Origin: Candidatus Heimdallarchaeota archaeon LC_3
GTDB taxonomy: Archaea; Asgardarchaeota; Heimdallarchaeia; Hodarchaeales; LC-3
NCBI GenBank assembly: GCA_001940645.1
Contig: MDVS01000031.1
Location: 1-40,992 of the forward strand
Length of the DNA stretch: 40,992 bases
Reading direction: 5' to 3'
The position numbers and the translations under genes were made by a program. Positions 16,513-23,983 of this stretch are shown piece after piece. The notes under the pieces were generated by a model. It was given only the letters and a program-made list of their open reading frames with translations. It had not been told where the DNA came from and made no database searches. Numbering within the stretch: the stretch's first letter is position 1; every line of letters starts with the position of its first letter.

Positions 16513-17892
16513 TTATTTGATTTTAGATTTCTTCATTGAACCTTTTACCCATGAAAGCGGGTGAGAAATGAATTTTTTTTCTTTGTTTAATAACTTAAAT
16601 ACTGTACTACAAGCATTTCTTGGCTTAAAGTTTTCTATTTCCACTAACACTTCATTAAAATCAAATTTTTCTTTATTTTGGTCTAAATTATAAAAAGATT
16701 CTAAAATTGGTGTTAATATTTTGGAATTAATATTTTGGAATAAACAAAAGTAGTCAGAAATAATTGTTTGGCATTTAGGAACAGCATAGTCAATTCTTCC
16801 TCCTTCCAATCCATATAAATGTCTTATTTGGTAACCAGCTCTACGATTAAAAGTTTCGAATGTGATGTTTACGTTATCGATTGCTGTTTCGTACCAGAAA
16901 TGTAATTGTGTATCAACATCCATTCCTAAAGATTTTAAAAAAATTCCAAGTTGAACACGATGTAAATGTGGTAAATGTCCTGTTTCCTCTAGCTTAGATC
17001 GCAAATATTTCATACATGGTGGATATAAATCAGTCTGAGGGAAGAGAATTTTATCAGAACTAAGCACCGTATTACTAAAGGATGATTTAAAATCAGGTAG
17101 GAATTTAACTTCTTTAGATAATTTTTTTACATATTTCATAACTGATTTTTTAATTTCTAAATCGATATCGTCTTTAGATTTGATTTTATGAATCTCATTA
17201 GCTAACTTATGTTCAAATATTTTCTTTATAGTTCCAAAAAAGAACGATGGATAGGCGAAAACATAACCTCGTAAAAGGATATTTGGATTTTTCCTTTTCC
17301 AATCTGAATTATTCTTTCCATCTTTTTTTTCTGCGGATCTTCTGCGTGGAGTTAAAGATAATTTTTTTCCAACAATATAAGGAATTTCTGTGTATCTTAA
17401 TGCCCATCCTTTATCTCTTATTGAGATAAGATTAAATCGTTCAACTTCATTATTTGTAAGTGAAATTGATTGAATAATATTATTCGCTTTATCAGCCAGG
17501 TATGGAGAGCCTAAAAGAGTTTGAATTGATGCAAGTTTCTCTTTTTCTGTTGAAAGTTGACGAAAAAAGTATTCGAATACATCACCTTCAGTTTCTCTTA
17601 ACCAACTCTCAAATCGAGCATTTAATGAGGCTGCAAGTCTTAAAAACAGGTGTCCTATATACATTTCTTCAAATTTTTCAATTCGAGGTTGTTGACCGAA
17701 AAATTTAGTAATGATTTCGTCAAAAGATTTTTGGGAGGGATACGACTCTCTTTTTTGTTGAAATTCCATTAGAAATGTTGCCCTTAATTCACCAAACTTT
17801 TGCCACTGGTAGATGTCTAATGTTATTTCTGGTGGTTCATGAACTGCTGTTAAATGTAACCATGGAAAGGATGAAGGTTGAGAAATTGTCAT
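16513..17892 (-). CDS. priL: DNA primase large subunit PriL
   Basis: This is the regulatory, iron-sulfur subunit of archaeo-eukaryotic primase, which with PriS makes replication primers. The family core is clear: LFPQTDLYPPCMKYLRSKLE, HLHRVQLGIFLKSLGMDVD, QLHFW and the YQIRHLYGLEGGRIDY segment. The four 4Fe-4S cysteines are present at C293, C374, C383 and C428. The N-terminal helical domain (LRLAASLNARFESWLRETEG) binds the small subunit. The length of 459 is at the long end, with a basic insert at about 180-202. PriS is not in the window. The gene is monocistronic, with a 182-bp AT-rich gap before the ArsR-type gene. Confidence 0.93.
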   Translation of the reverse strand: MTISQPSSFPWLHLTAVHEPPEITLDIYQWQKFGELRATFLMEFQQKRESYPSQKSFDEIITKFFGQQPRIEKFEEMYIGHLFLRLAASLNARFESWLRETEGDVFEYFFRQLSTEKEKLASIQTLLGSPYLADKANNIIQSISLTNNEVERFNLISIRDKGWALRYTEIPYIVGKKLSLTPRRRSAEKKDGKNNSDWKRKNPNILLRGYVFAYPSFFFGTIKKIFEHKLANEIHKIKSKDDIDLEIKKSVMKYVKKLSKEVKFLPDFKSSFSNTVLSSDKILFPQTDLYPPCMKYLRSKLEETGHLPHLHRVQLGIFLKSLGMDVDTQLHFWYETAIDNVNITFETFNRRAGYQIRHLYGLEGGRIDYAVPKCQTIISDYFCLFQNINSKILTPILESFYNLDQNKEKFDFNEVLVEIENFKPRNACSTVFKLLNKEKKFISHPLSWVKGSMKKSKIK

Positions 17893-18074
17893 ATAACCAA
17901 CTGAAGAATATAAAAAATACTATTAGTCTCTAAAACGATATAGTTTTTCAATATTTTAAAAATATGATAATTAACTTAAATTATCACAAATTTTAATTTA
18001 AAACAATTTTGGGGTAAATTTTGAAGAAAAATTAAAATTATTTTCTGAATGAACTATAATTATTGTTTATCACA

Positions 18075-18749
18075 TTAAGTAGCCAAAAATAAGTAATGCG
18101 AGTTACCTTGGGTGTCTAATTTTTCTTCTATTCTTTTATTTTTTTCTAAAACTTGTTTAACTTTGAATCCTACTTCATGAGTAAAATTGTTAATTTCATT
18201 AAATATATCTGAGATAACTGAAGGAGGGTTTGCATTACGAAATTTATTATAGACTTCTATTGCCAATGCATCATATATATCTTCTTCCCGTATTGAAATA
18301 ATCTTACCATTACTTAAAGATGATATATTTTGGATAATAAAGGCTATATCTTCCAAATTAAAAGGATTAGACTGATTATATTGGTTTTTATATAATTGAA
18401 TTGCATCTATTCGGTCAACATAAGATGATAATTGAGCTTTCGATAGAGAACCCAAAGATAAATCTATAACAATTTTGTGTCGTTCCTTGGGAATAAACCA
18501 ATGTTTAATATCTCTACCAATTGTGTCAACATATACCATTTTATCATCTACAATGTTTGCAGATTTTAATATTTCTAATTGATGAAGCGTAGAAGGAATT
18601 TTTTTGTCAATTTTTCTACTTAGATCAGCAGCTGTTATTCCCATTTCTCCTGTATCTAAAATTTCATTAATTATCATTAAACGAGTCGGATCAGATAAAG
18701 CTTTAATGATTAATAGAATACCATCTATATTAGAGAAAGGGACCCGCAT
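18075..18749 (-). CDS. ArsR-type winged-helix transcriptional regulator
   Basis: Residues about 8-90 form an ArsR/HTH_20-type winged helix. The phrase IIKALSDPTRLMIINEILDT is the classic N-terminal helix of this group. It is followed by GITAADLSRKIDKKIPSTLHQLEILKSANIV, the recognition helix and wing. The C-terminal ~130 residues are helical, with no Cys metal site of the classic ArsR kind. They may bind a ligand or mediate dimerisation. No adjacent transporter or enzyme on the same strand points to the regulated function. The start is ATG at 18749. A 364-bp gap lies upstream, towards the divergent small gene at 19114. Confidence 0.85.
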   Translation of the reverse strand: MRVPFSNIDGILLIIKALSDPTRLMIINEILDTGEMGITAADLSRKIDKKIPSTLHQLEILKSANIVDDKMVYVDTIGRDIKHWFIPKERHKIVIDLSLGSLSKAQLSSYVDRIDAIQLYKNQYNQSNPFNLEDIAFIIQNISSLSNGKIISIREEDIYDALAIEVYNKFRNANPPSVISDIFNEINNFTHEVGFKVKQVLEKNKRIEEKLDTQGNSHYLFLAT

Positions 18750-19113
18750 TTTCTATACACATTTGAAGTTTTTCAAAAATTTAGTAATTAAACTGAATTT
18801 CAAGTCTGAATTGATATCTTTTATTTTGAATAATTATTGAAGTTGATATTTATAATTAATTATATTCAGGCATCATAAATTAAAAGTCCACTGTTATAAT
18901 ACCCTTTATAGATGTATTTAGAAAGTAATACACTTTTTCTACTACGAATATTATTAAAATTTTTTTTCGGAAAGTTTTCAGATGATTTTTTATATTAGCA
19001 AAATAGGGAACGATTACAACCTTTTGGTTAAATGTGTATATTAAAAATGTTAAAAATATTTAAAACTAGATTGATATAATAACTTTATAAATACTTGGAG
19101 TCGTAATTCATTA
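18750..19113. other. 364-bp divergent intergenic region
   Basis: This lies between the ArsR-type gene (minus) and the small Cys-containing protein gene (plus). It is A/T-rich with no coding potential. The right end holds a well-placed TATA box for the plus-strand gene (19084-19093). An autoregulatory site for the ArsR-type protein would be expected here, but no clear dyad was found by eye. Confidence 0.5.
19084..19093 (+). promoter_or_regulatory. TATA box for a leaderless transcript of the 19114 gene
   Basis: TTTATAAATA at 19084-19093 is centred about 26 bases before the ATG at 19114. This is the classic archaeal spacing for TBP binding when transcription starts at or next to the start codon. 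The gene has no Shine-Dalgarno sequence just before the ATG, which agrees with leaderless initiation. Confidence 0.65.
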
Positions 19114-19356
19114 ATGTCAGAAGATTTAACACTTGTTTGTGAAGCCTGTGAAGTTTGTAAGGCTGTTATACCCGTCAAAATTAAAAAAGAATCCTTCAAA
19201 CCGTCTATAACTGGTGTAAGCACCGTAGTGGATATCCATGGCCTAGATGGAAATGTTCCTCAAGGTGCTCCTCAGCATGTTAGAATTTTATATGTTGATG
19301 AAAGACTAAGTGTTAGAAGTTTTTCAATAGTAACTTCCATTGCGTCTAGGAAGTAA
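19114..19356 (+). CDS. Small CxxCxxC protein, unknown function
   Basis: The 80-residue protein opens with C9-x2-C12-x2-C15 (VCEACEVCKAVIPVKIKK). It then shows VVDIHGLDG and the distinctive HVRILYVDERLSVRSFSI. A similar layout (Cys pair, IP strand, His, then Y/FVDxxxxVRG) occurs in small Asgard and other archaeal proteins of unknown role. I make that comparison from memory, not from a search. It may bind zinc. It has its own TATA box at leaderless distance and converges on the PAC2 gene with an 18-base gap. No operon partner exists on the same strand. Confidence 0.65.
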   Translation: MSEDLTLVCEACEVCKAVIPVKIKKESFKPSITGVSTVVDIHGLDGNVPQGAPQHVRILYVDERLSVRSFSIVTSIASRK

Positions 19357-19374
19357 ACAAAGAAAGATTCAAAT

Positions 19375-20142
19375 CTAAGTATAAGTTTCATGTGGACCAT
19401 CCAACTCATCGTCTGATGGAAACATTCTCGCATTCTTTAAAATTTCTTCTTCAAAGATTTGAGCATTTTTCACAAGTTCATTAACAGAACAAGAAATATT
19501 TACAATTTTGTTAATAATTTGAATTGCATTTGCTGCTCCTTCAGGATCTGGTCTATCTCGTTCAGCGTAAGATAAAACTCCGACAGCAGGAAAATTGTAA
19601 ACATCAAAATTAGCTAGCATCACTGCTAATGGACCCTGAACAAATAAGCCAGTTGTTAGAAGGCTATCTTCAATTGTTTTAGACGTTGAGAAATTTTTTA
19701 CATAGCTTTTTGTTGGAATATAACGTATTTTTTTTTCCGAATCTATCTGTCCATCTTCAGGATTATCTCTTAGTCGTTTATCGACTCCACCTATTAAGAT
19801 AGCTTGCTTGAATTTCTTAGATATAACCCATTCTGCTAAATGGTCGGAAAATTCAGTCTCCAAGTGTCTATATGGAGGTAACCGAGGAAAGAAAAAGATC
19901 ACACGGTAATCATTAGTAGCATAAAATTCAAATGCAAGAGCTATAGTTCCACTTTCTGTAAGGGAGATAAAAGGAGGTGCCGCTGTACTTTTCAAAACTG
20001 CTACTCTTTCTAATTTCATTTCATCAATTAAATGCTTAATGCTAATATAACCGACAGAACCTAAACCGTGGAAACCTGAAATAAACACTTCCGGTGCATG
20101 GAACGCTTTTTCATTTTCAATAATAAGCTCAAATAAAGTCAT
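19375..20142 (-). CDS. PAC2-family protein (proteasome assembly chaperone-like)
   Basis: The 255-residue protein fits the archaeal PAC2 (PbaB/COG2047-like) family. It has an N-terminal strand and loop FISGFHGLGSVGYISIKHLI, followed by the long central region ILIGGVDKRLRD, the GLFVQGPLAVMLANF motif and the AVGVLSYAERDRPDPEGAANAI segment, which carries the family's P-D-P-x-A-A pattern. Eukaryotic and archaeal relatives assist 20S proteasome assembly, although some archaeal members have unclear substrates. It lies downstream of bud32 on the same strand after 115 bases, so it may be a separate unit. The start is ATG at 20142. Confidence 0.85.
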   Translation of the reverse strand: MTLFELIIENEKAFHAPEVFISGFHGLGSVGYISIKHLIDEMKLERVAVLKSTAAPPFISLTESGTIALAFEFYATNDYRVIFFFPRLPPYRHLETEFSDHLAEWVISKKFKQAILIGGVDKRLRDNPEDGQIDSEKKIRYIPTKSYVKNFSTSKTIEDSLLTTGLFVQGPLAVMLANFDVYNFPAVGVLSYAERDRPDPEGAANAIQIINKIVNISCSVNELVKNAQIFEEEILKNARMFPSDDELDGPHETYT

Positions 20143-20257
20143 AAAAGGTATCTCTTAAATTTTCGATATTAATTTCAACATGTTTACGTAAAATCTTCAA
20201 TTTTTTTTTATTTAATTGATTTTTGTATTTTAAAATGAAAATTATTCTAAATAAAAT

Positions 20258-20965
20258 TTAGTCTGAATTTGAATCTTGTTTTCGCTTTAAAATATAACGT
20301 CCTCTCGAGAGAATATCTTTTAATTGACTAAGAACTCTATCAGCATTATTGTAATTACTCTTATATCCTTTCAAAAATGAATTAAACCACAGCTCTACCA
20401 TTTCTGGATTAAAAGCTCTTAAACTGCTTTCAAAAATGTTAATATCTGAAGCTAAAGGCTCTATTTCATCAGTGATATAAGAAAGACCAAAATCGATTAG
20501 AGTGAGTTCATTTTGACCATTGATAATAACATTGAATATGGTTAAATCACCATGAACAATTTCCTGAGAGTGTAATTTACCAGTTAATTCTCCAAGCTTT
20601 TCAAAAAACAAAAGAATTATATTTTTTTTTAATTCTATTGGAGTTTCTAATAATTTACCTAGAGGGGAACCCTCCACGTATTCCAAGATTAGTTGGAATT
20701 TTTTAGGATTAACTCCTAATACAGCAGGAACAGGTATATCTGAATTTAAGGCTGCCGTTAAAACCCTTGTTTCAAGTTTAATTCTTTCTGATCTTAATTT
20801 AAAATCTAATTTTTCATGTCTGTACGCTTTTGGTCTTCGTTCTTTTATTATTACCTTTTTTCCCAAAAAATTTCCAAAATAAATGTAGGCTTCGCTGCCT
20901 TTGACAAAAAATTCCCCAATATTCAATAAATAATCAAAATTGATACTGTCATTTGCATTAGTCAT
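20258..20965 (-). CDS. bud32: KEOPS complex kinase/ATPase Bud32
   Basis: Bud32 is the small RIO-like kinase of KEOPS, which activates Kae1 for t6A37 synthesis on tRNA. Key residues are visible: K41 in VIIKERRPKAYRHEKLD, the helix with E65, the catalytic loop IVHGDLTIFNVII (D140, N145), the metal site LIDFGLS (D158) and the C-terminal tail KDILSRGRYILKRK, which is typical of Bud32. The length of 235 is normal. The common HGDLT-T-S-N form is here HGDLTIFN. It starts 18 bases after the kae1 stop, so the two are co-transcribed but not fused, unlike in many Euryarchaeota. Confidence 0.95.
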   Translation of the reverse strand: MTNANDSINFDYLLNIGEFFVKGSEAYIYFGNFLGKKVIIKERRPKAYRHEKLDFKLRSERIKLETRVLTAALNSDIPVPAVLGVNPKKFQLILEYVEGSPLGKLLETPIELKKNIILLFFEKLGELTGKLHSQEIVHGDLTIFNVIINGQNELTLIDFGLSYITDEIEPLASDINIFESSLRAFNPEMVELWFNSFLKGYKSNYNNADRVLSQLKDILSRGRYILKRKQDSNSD

Positions 20966-20983
20966 AAAATTACCTTTAGAATA

Positions 20984-21655
20984 TTACCAAGGAATAAAAA
21001 TATCATCTATACGCCATTTAGGTTTCACAAATGATTCAGATATATTTATTACGTATTTTCCAGCTTTCCAAAATTTGAGTCCTGCCATTGCTATCATCAC
21101 ACCATTATCACCAGCGAGTTTAATTGGAACAATTTCTAGCATACCTCCATTCTCTTCAGCTACTATTGTTAACATTTCTTTTAATCTTTTATTTGCCGCT
21201 ACACCACCAGTTAACAATATTTTTTTTCGTCCACTGACGATAAAAGCTTTTTCTGTGATTTCAGCTAGCATTGCGAATGCCACTTCTTGAATAGAATATG
21301 CAATATCTTTAGGATTTTCGTTAAATTCAATTTTTGCCCGAATCGCAGCAGTAGTTAATCCTGAATAAGCTACTGAAGTGCCCTTAACTGAATATGGAAG
21401 AAAGAGAAATTTTTTTCCTAATTTGGCTTCCTTTTCAATTATTGGACCCGCAAGTGCATAATCGTATCCAATGGCCCTTGCTACAGTATCAATCATATTC
21501 CCAATGGCAATATCTTGTGTTTCACCAAAGATGTGATAACGATGATTAGCATAAGCAGTTAGTTGTGTATTTCCCCCAGAAACATATAAAGTTAGGGGAT
21601 CTTCAATATTGCATATTGTTACTCCTAATTCGATATGTTTCTGGGGGAAATACAC
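20984..21655 (-). CDS. kae1: KEOPS Kae1, C-terminal part (gene interrupted by duplication)
   Basis: This frame carries the last two thirds of Kae1: HIELGV, LYVSGGNTQL, AGPIIEKEAKLG, SGLTTAAIRAK, ILLTGGVAANKRL, LAGDNGVMIAMAGLKFWK and the natural end KWRIDDIFIPW. Its apparent N-terminus (MYFPQK, from a GTG) comes from the inverted junction spacer and is not a real start. Bases 21082-21637 repeat 21662-22217 with two differences (21316/21896 and 21347/21927). The true gene is probably 22544-22218, one repeat copy, then 21081-20984. That sum is 981 bases, or 326 residues, the normal Kae1 length. Confidence 0.85.
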   Translation of the reverse strand: MYFPQKHIELGVTICNIEDPLTLYVSGGNTQLTAYANHRYHIFGETQDIAIGNMIDTVARAIGYDYALAGPIIEKEAKLGKKFLFLPYSVKGTSVAYSGLTTAAIRAKIEFNENPKDIAYSIQEVAFAMLAEITEKAFIVSGRKKILLTGGVAANKRLKEMLTIVAEENGGMLEIVPIKLAGDNGVMIAMAGLKFWKAGKYVINISESFVKPKWRIDDIFIPW

Positions 21656-22217
21656 AACTAACTGCCATTGCTATCATCACACCATTATCACCAGCGAGTT
21701 TAATTGGAACAATTTCTAGCATACCTCCATTCTCTTCAGCTACTATTGTTAACATTTCTTTTAATCTTTTATTTGCCGCTACACCACCAGTTAACAATAT
21801 TTTTTTTCGTCCACTGACGATAAAAGCTTTTTCTGTGATTTCAGCTAGCATTGCGAATGCCACTTCTTGAATAGAATATGCAATATCTTTAGGATCTTCG
21901 TTAAATTCAATTTTTGCCCGAATCGCTGCAGTAGTTAATCCTGAATAAGCTACTGAAGTGCCCTTAACTGAATATGGAAGAAAGAGAAATTTTTTTCCTA
22001 ATTTGGCTTCCTTTTCAATTATTGGACCCGCAAGTGCATAATCGTATCCAATGGCCCTTGCTACAGTATCAATCATATTCCCAATGGCAATATCTTGTGT
22101 TTCACCAAAGATGTGATAACGATGATTAGCATAAGCAGTTAGTTGTGTATTTCCCCCAGAAACATATAAAGTTAGGGGATCTTCAATATTGCATATTGTT
22201 ACTCCTAATTCGATATG
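21082..22217. repeat. 556-bp near-identical tandem duplication inside kae1
   Basis: Copies lie at 21082-21637 and 21662-22217, separated by 24 bases (21638-21661). The offset is 580 bases. They match at all but two positions that I could find: T21316 versus C21896 (Asn versus Asp) and A21347 versus T21927 (silent). The unit is not a multiple of three, so the gene is frameshifted. The two differences suggest strain-level variants joined together, or polymerase/read errors, rather than an exact copy. Confidence 0.9.
21555..21665. repeat. 33-bp inverted copy at the duplication junction
   Basis: Bases 21633-21665 are the exact reverse complement of 21555-21587 (and of the same stretch in the second copy). 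They bridge the end of copy 1 and the start of copy 2. Short overlaps of 5 bases (ATATG) and 4 bases (CTGC) occur at the two switch points. This is the footprint of two successive template switches, seen in MDA chimeras and in replication-based rearrangements. Confidence 0.85.
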
Positions 22218-22544
22218 GGCAAGAGCGTGGTTGATGCCTATTAACGGTTTATCAAGTGCAAGAGATAAAGCACGAGCACCAGTAGCTGTTGACCGTAAAC
22301 AAGGGCTTAATCCGGGTCCTTGTGAAAAAGAAATTGCATTTATTTCGCTTGGGTCTATTCCCGACTGGTAAAAGGCAGTTTCAATCATTTTCGGTAAATT
22401 TTCTGAAATATGTAAAGAAGCATCTCGGGGGTGTATTCCCCCTGAAACAGGATTAAATGTCGCCCGAGCATCTGCACAAATATTAAATGCAGAATCAACT
22501 ATTCCTACTCCCACAGTATGCGCTGTGCCTTCAATTCCTAGCAT
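21603..22544 (-). CDS. kae1: KEOPS Kae1, N-terminal part with false C-terminus (gene interrupted by duplication)
   Basis: Kae1/TsaD is the ASKHA-fold threonylcarbamoyl transferase that makes t6A37 in ANN-decoding tRNAs. This frame has the natural start MLGIEGTAHTVGVGIVD (ATG at 22544), the metal-binding NHALAHIELG and the nucleotide-binding motifs up to GDNGVMIAMA, about 294 native residues. The remaining 19 residues (VSCVFPPETYRIRSNNMQY) are read from the chimeric junction and replace the last 32 native ones. KEOPS is normally essential in archaea, so a truly broken single copy would be surprising. The gene follows rps27ae in the usual archaeal order. Confidence 0.9.
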   Translation of the reverse strand: MLGIEGTAHTVGVGIVDSAFNICADARATFNPVSGGIHPRDASLHISENLPKMIETAFYQSGIDPSEINAISFSQGPGLSPCLRSTATGARALSLALDKPLIGINHALAHIELGVTICNIEDPLTLYVSGGNTQLTAYANHRYHIFGETQDIAIGNMIDTVARAIGYDYALAGPIIEKEAKLGKKFLFLPYSVKGTSVAYSGLTTAAIRAKIEFNEDPKDIAYSIQEVAFAMLAEITEKAFIVSGRKKILLTGGVAANKRLKEMLTIVAEENGGMLEIVPIKLAGDNGVMIAMAVSCVFPPETYRIRSNNMQY

Positions 22545-22618
22545 ATAACCTTTAGAAGTCAGTTTACTCCACCATCAAAATCCAAGTGAAGTTTTTGGGG
22601 ATAATTTATCTTTTGTGA

Positions 22619-22780
22619 TCAGCGTTTATATTCTGAGTAGCCACATTTACCGCAGCTTCTACGATTTTTGTGTTCGGCTAAAAAACTGCCTTGACATCTT
22701 GGGCAGGGTTGGTTTTTTCTTTTTAAAGATTCACTTTTTTTGTCTACTTCATAAACTGAATTTGATTTTTGTCTGGCCAT
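22619..22780 (-). CDS. rps27ae: Small ribosomal subunit protein eS31 (S27ae)
   Basis: A 53-residue protein with a basic N-terminus and one zinc ribbon, [12 protein letters not shown]...CGKCGY, typical of archaeal S27ae. The start is the ATG at 22780 ([15 protein letters not shown]), with GAGGT about 8 bases upstream. An upstream in-frame extension would run back into the end of rps24e and is not needed. Eukaryotic S27a is fused to ubiquitin; no such fusion is present. It follows rps24e by 19 bases and precedes kae1, the conserved archaeal order. Confidence 0.93.
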   Translation of the reverse strand: MARQKSNSVYEVDKKSESLKRKNQPCPRCQGSFLAEHKNRRSCGKCGYSEYKR

Positions 22781-22799
22781 TTGAAATACCTCTTTAAAA

Positions 22800-23102
22800 T
22801 TATTTCTTTTTCTTTTCCTCTGATATATGACCATTTCGTTTTAATATGTAATCTAATTCTACTTTATTCATCATTTCTGGTGTATCATATATCCTAAAAG
22901 TTAATTTACTTTTACCCATACCAAACTCTGATTTTATTTTTACTATTACGGTTCTATTTGCATCAGAATTTGTTAATGCTGCTACTTTATCTTTTACTTC
23001 ACTTCTTTTTGGAGTAGATTCATTTGTGTGAGTAATTACTCCTTCGTATTCTTTACGTAACAAGAGCCTGTTGTCTTTTTCTGATGAAATGCTTATTTCC
23101 AT
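22800..23102 (-). CDS. rps24e: Small ribosomal subunit protein eS24 (S24e)
   Basis: The 100-residue protein matches S24e: an N-terminal strand [40 protein letters not shown], and [19 protein letters not shown] with the C-terminal ILKRNG. I place the start at the ATG at 23102 because TAGGAG lies 8 bases upstream. The GTG at 23111 would sit on top of that site. It is part of the rpo7-spt4-dpck-rps24e-rps27ae-kae1-bud32 string. Confidence 0.95.
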   Translation of the reverse strand: MEISISSEKDNRLLLRKEYEGVITHTNESTPKRSEVKDKVAALTNSDANRTVIVKIKSEFGMGKSKLTFRIYDTPEMMNKVELDYILKRNGHISEEKKKK

Positions 23103-23113
23103 AATTTTCACTC

Positions 23114-23725
23114 CTAGCTTTGAACACTAGTTTTCTTATTAAATTTTTTAACTAAAGCAATTGTAGATTGTTTTAGTTCTTCACTTACCGTGATTACTAT
23201 GATTCCTTTATTAGGTTGCCCGTAAAGTATCAGACTCCCGATTGGTGCCTCAATAATACACGGAATTACTAATAAATCCTCTTCTCCATCAACAACGACT
23301 ATTATAGTATTGATCTTTTTGGAATGAGAGAATAAATCATTTTTTCTACTCTTTATATCTTCTTTAAACGATTTGTATAAATTTTTGATTGTCTTCCAAG
23401 AATTGTAAGTAATTGTTGCTGGAGGATTGGTAATTTTAAATTTCTTGTAATCTGTAAAATCACTACCTTTGTATTCTCCTCGCAAAGTATTATAATCAAT
23501 AATCCCAAAATTTGGAAAAATATCAATTGAGAGTAACGAATCTGTTACTACATCACCAACTGAAACTATAATATTTTCAAACTTTGCTAAAAGTGGTTGT
23601 AGTTGTTTTTCAGGAGAAATTTTATTTTCTTCTCCATATAAAATTCCAAATGGTTCAGCTAATTTGTTTCGCAATGAATCAGGTAAAATAAGATTTTCAT
23701 TCTCTCTTAAGAAGTATTCTGACAT
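23114..23725 (-). CDS. GTP-dependent dephospho-CoA kinase (DUF359 family)
   Basis: The archaeal DUF359 protein phosphorylates dephospho-CoA with GTP, the last step of coenzyme A synthesis. Family signatures are visible: VSVGDVVTDSLLS, FGIIDYNTLRGEY, VVDGEEDLLVIP, APIGSLILYGQPNKGIIVI. At 203 residues it is a little longer than most, because of a helical stretch in the middle (about 105-140). The start is ambiguous between ATG at 23725 and GTG at 23734. I prefer the ATG, which has GTGG 5-8 bases upstream. It lies between spt4 and rps24e with tight spacing, a conserved archaeal arrangement. Confidence 0.92.
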   Translation of the reverse strand: MSEYFLRENENLILPDSLRNKLAEPFGILYGEENKISPEKQLQPLLAKFENIIVSVGDVVTDSLLSIDIFPNFGIIDYNTLRGEYKGSDFTDYKKFKITNPPATITYNSWKTIKNLYKSFKEDIKSRKNDLFSHSKKINTIIVVVDGEEDLLVIPCIIEAPIGSLILYGQPNKGIIVITVSEELKQSTIALVKKFNKKTSVQS

Positions 23726-23739
23726 TTTTTCCACTAAGT

Positions 23740-23946
23740 TTAACGAACACGAATAGCATATAGACCATCTTGTTTAATGTTCATTTTTTTTGCTATTTCA
23801 GAAGTTTCAGATTCAAAAATAACGATTAGTCCGCTAAAATTAGCGCTCATGTTGTCAGATTTTCTACAAACGGGACAAACCTCCTCTTTAGAAAGAACAA
23901 CAGTCCCATCAGTCCTACAAGCACGCATTTTTGATAATCTTGGCAT
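23740..23946 (-). CDS. spt4: Transcription elongation factor Spt4
   Basis: Spt4 is the small zinc partner of Spt5/NusG that clamps RNA polymerase during elongation. The 68-residue protein has the family end SGLIVIFESETSEIAKKMNI and DGLYAIRVR. The second knuckle CPVC is intact. The first is C10-R-T-D13 instead of C-x2-C, so one of the four expected zinc ligands is Asp. The DNA reads TGT AGG ACT GAT, so this is a real codon change and not a frameshift. GAGG lies a few bases before the ATG. It sits between rpo7 and the dephospho-CoA kinase gene, as in many archaea. Confidence 0.93.
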   Translation of the reverse strand: MPRLSKMRACRTDGTVVLSKEEVCPVCRKSDNMSANFSGLIVIFESETSEIAKKMNIKQDGLYAIRVR

Positions 23947-23983
23947 TCTATTTCCTCTTTGAGATTAAGCTATTATTTCCTTT

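Noticed and set aside
21565..21870. Plus-strand frames over kae1 (also 20940-21290)
   Set aside because: They are antisense shadows of the duplicated kae1 segment; the shared C-terminal sequence only reflects the repeat.
21082..22217. Mobile element or group II intron insertion in kae1
   Set aside because: The inserted 580 bp is kae1 sequence itself plus a short inverted copy; no transposase, intron core or target-site duplication exists.
22781..22834. N-terminal extension of rps27ae
   Set aside because: It overlaps the end of rps24e, begins at a weak codon and is absent from the family; the ATG at 22780 has a good ribosome binding site.
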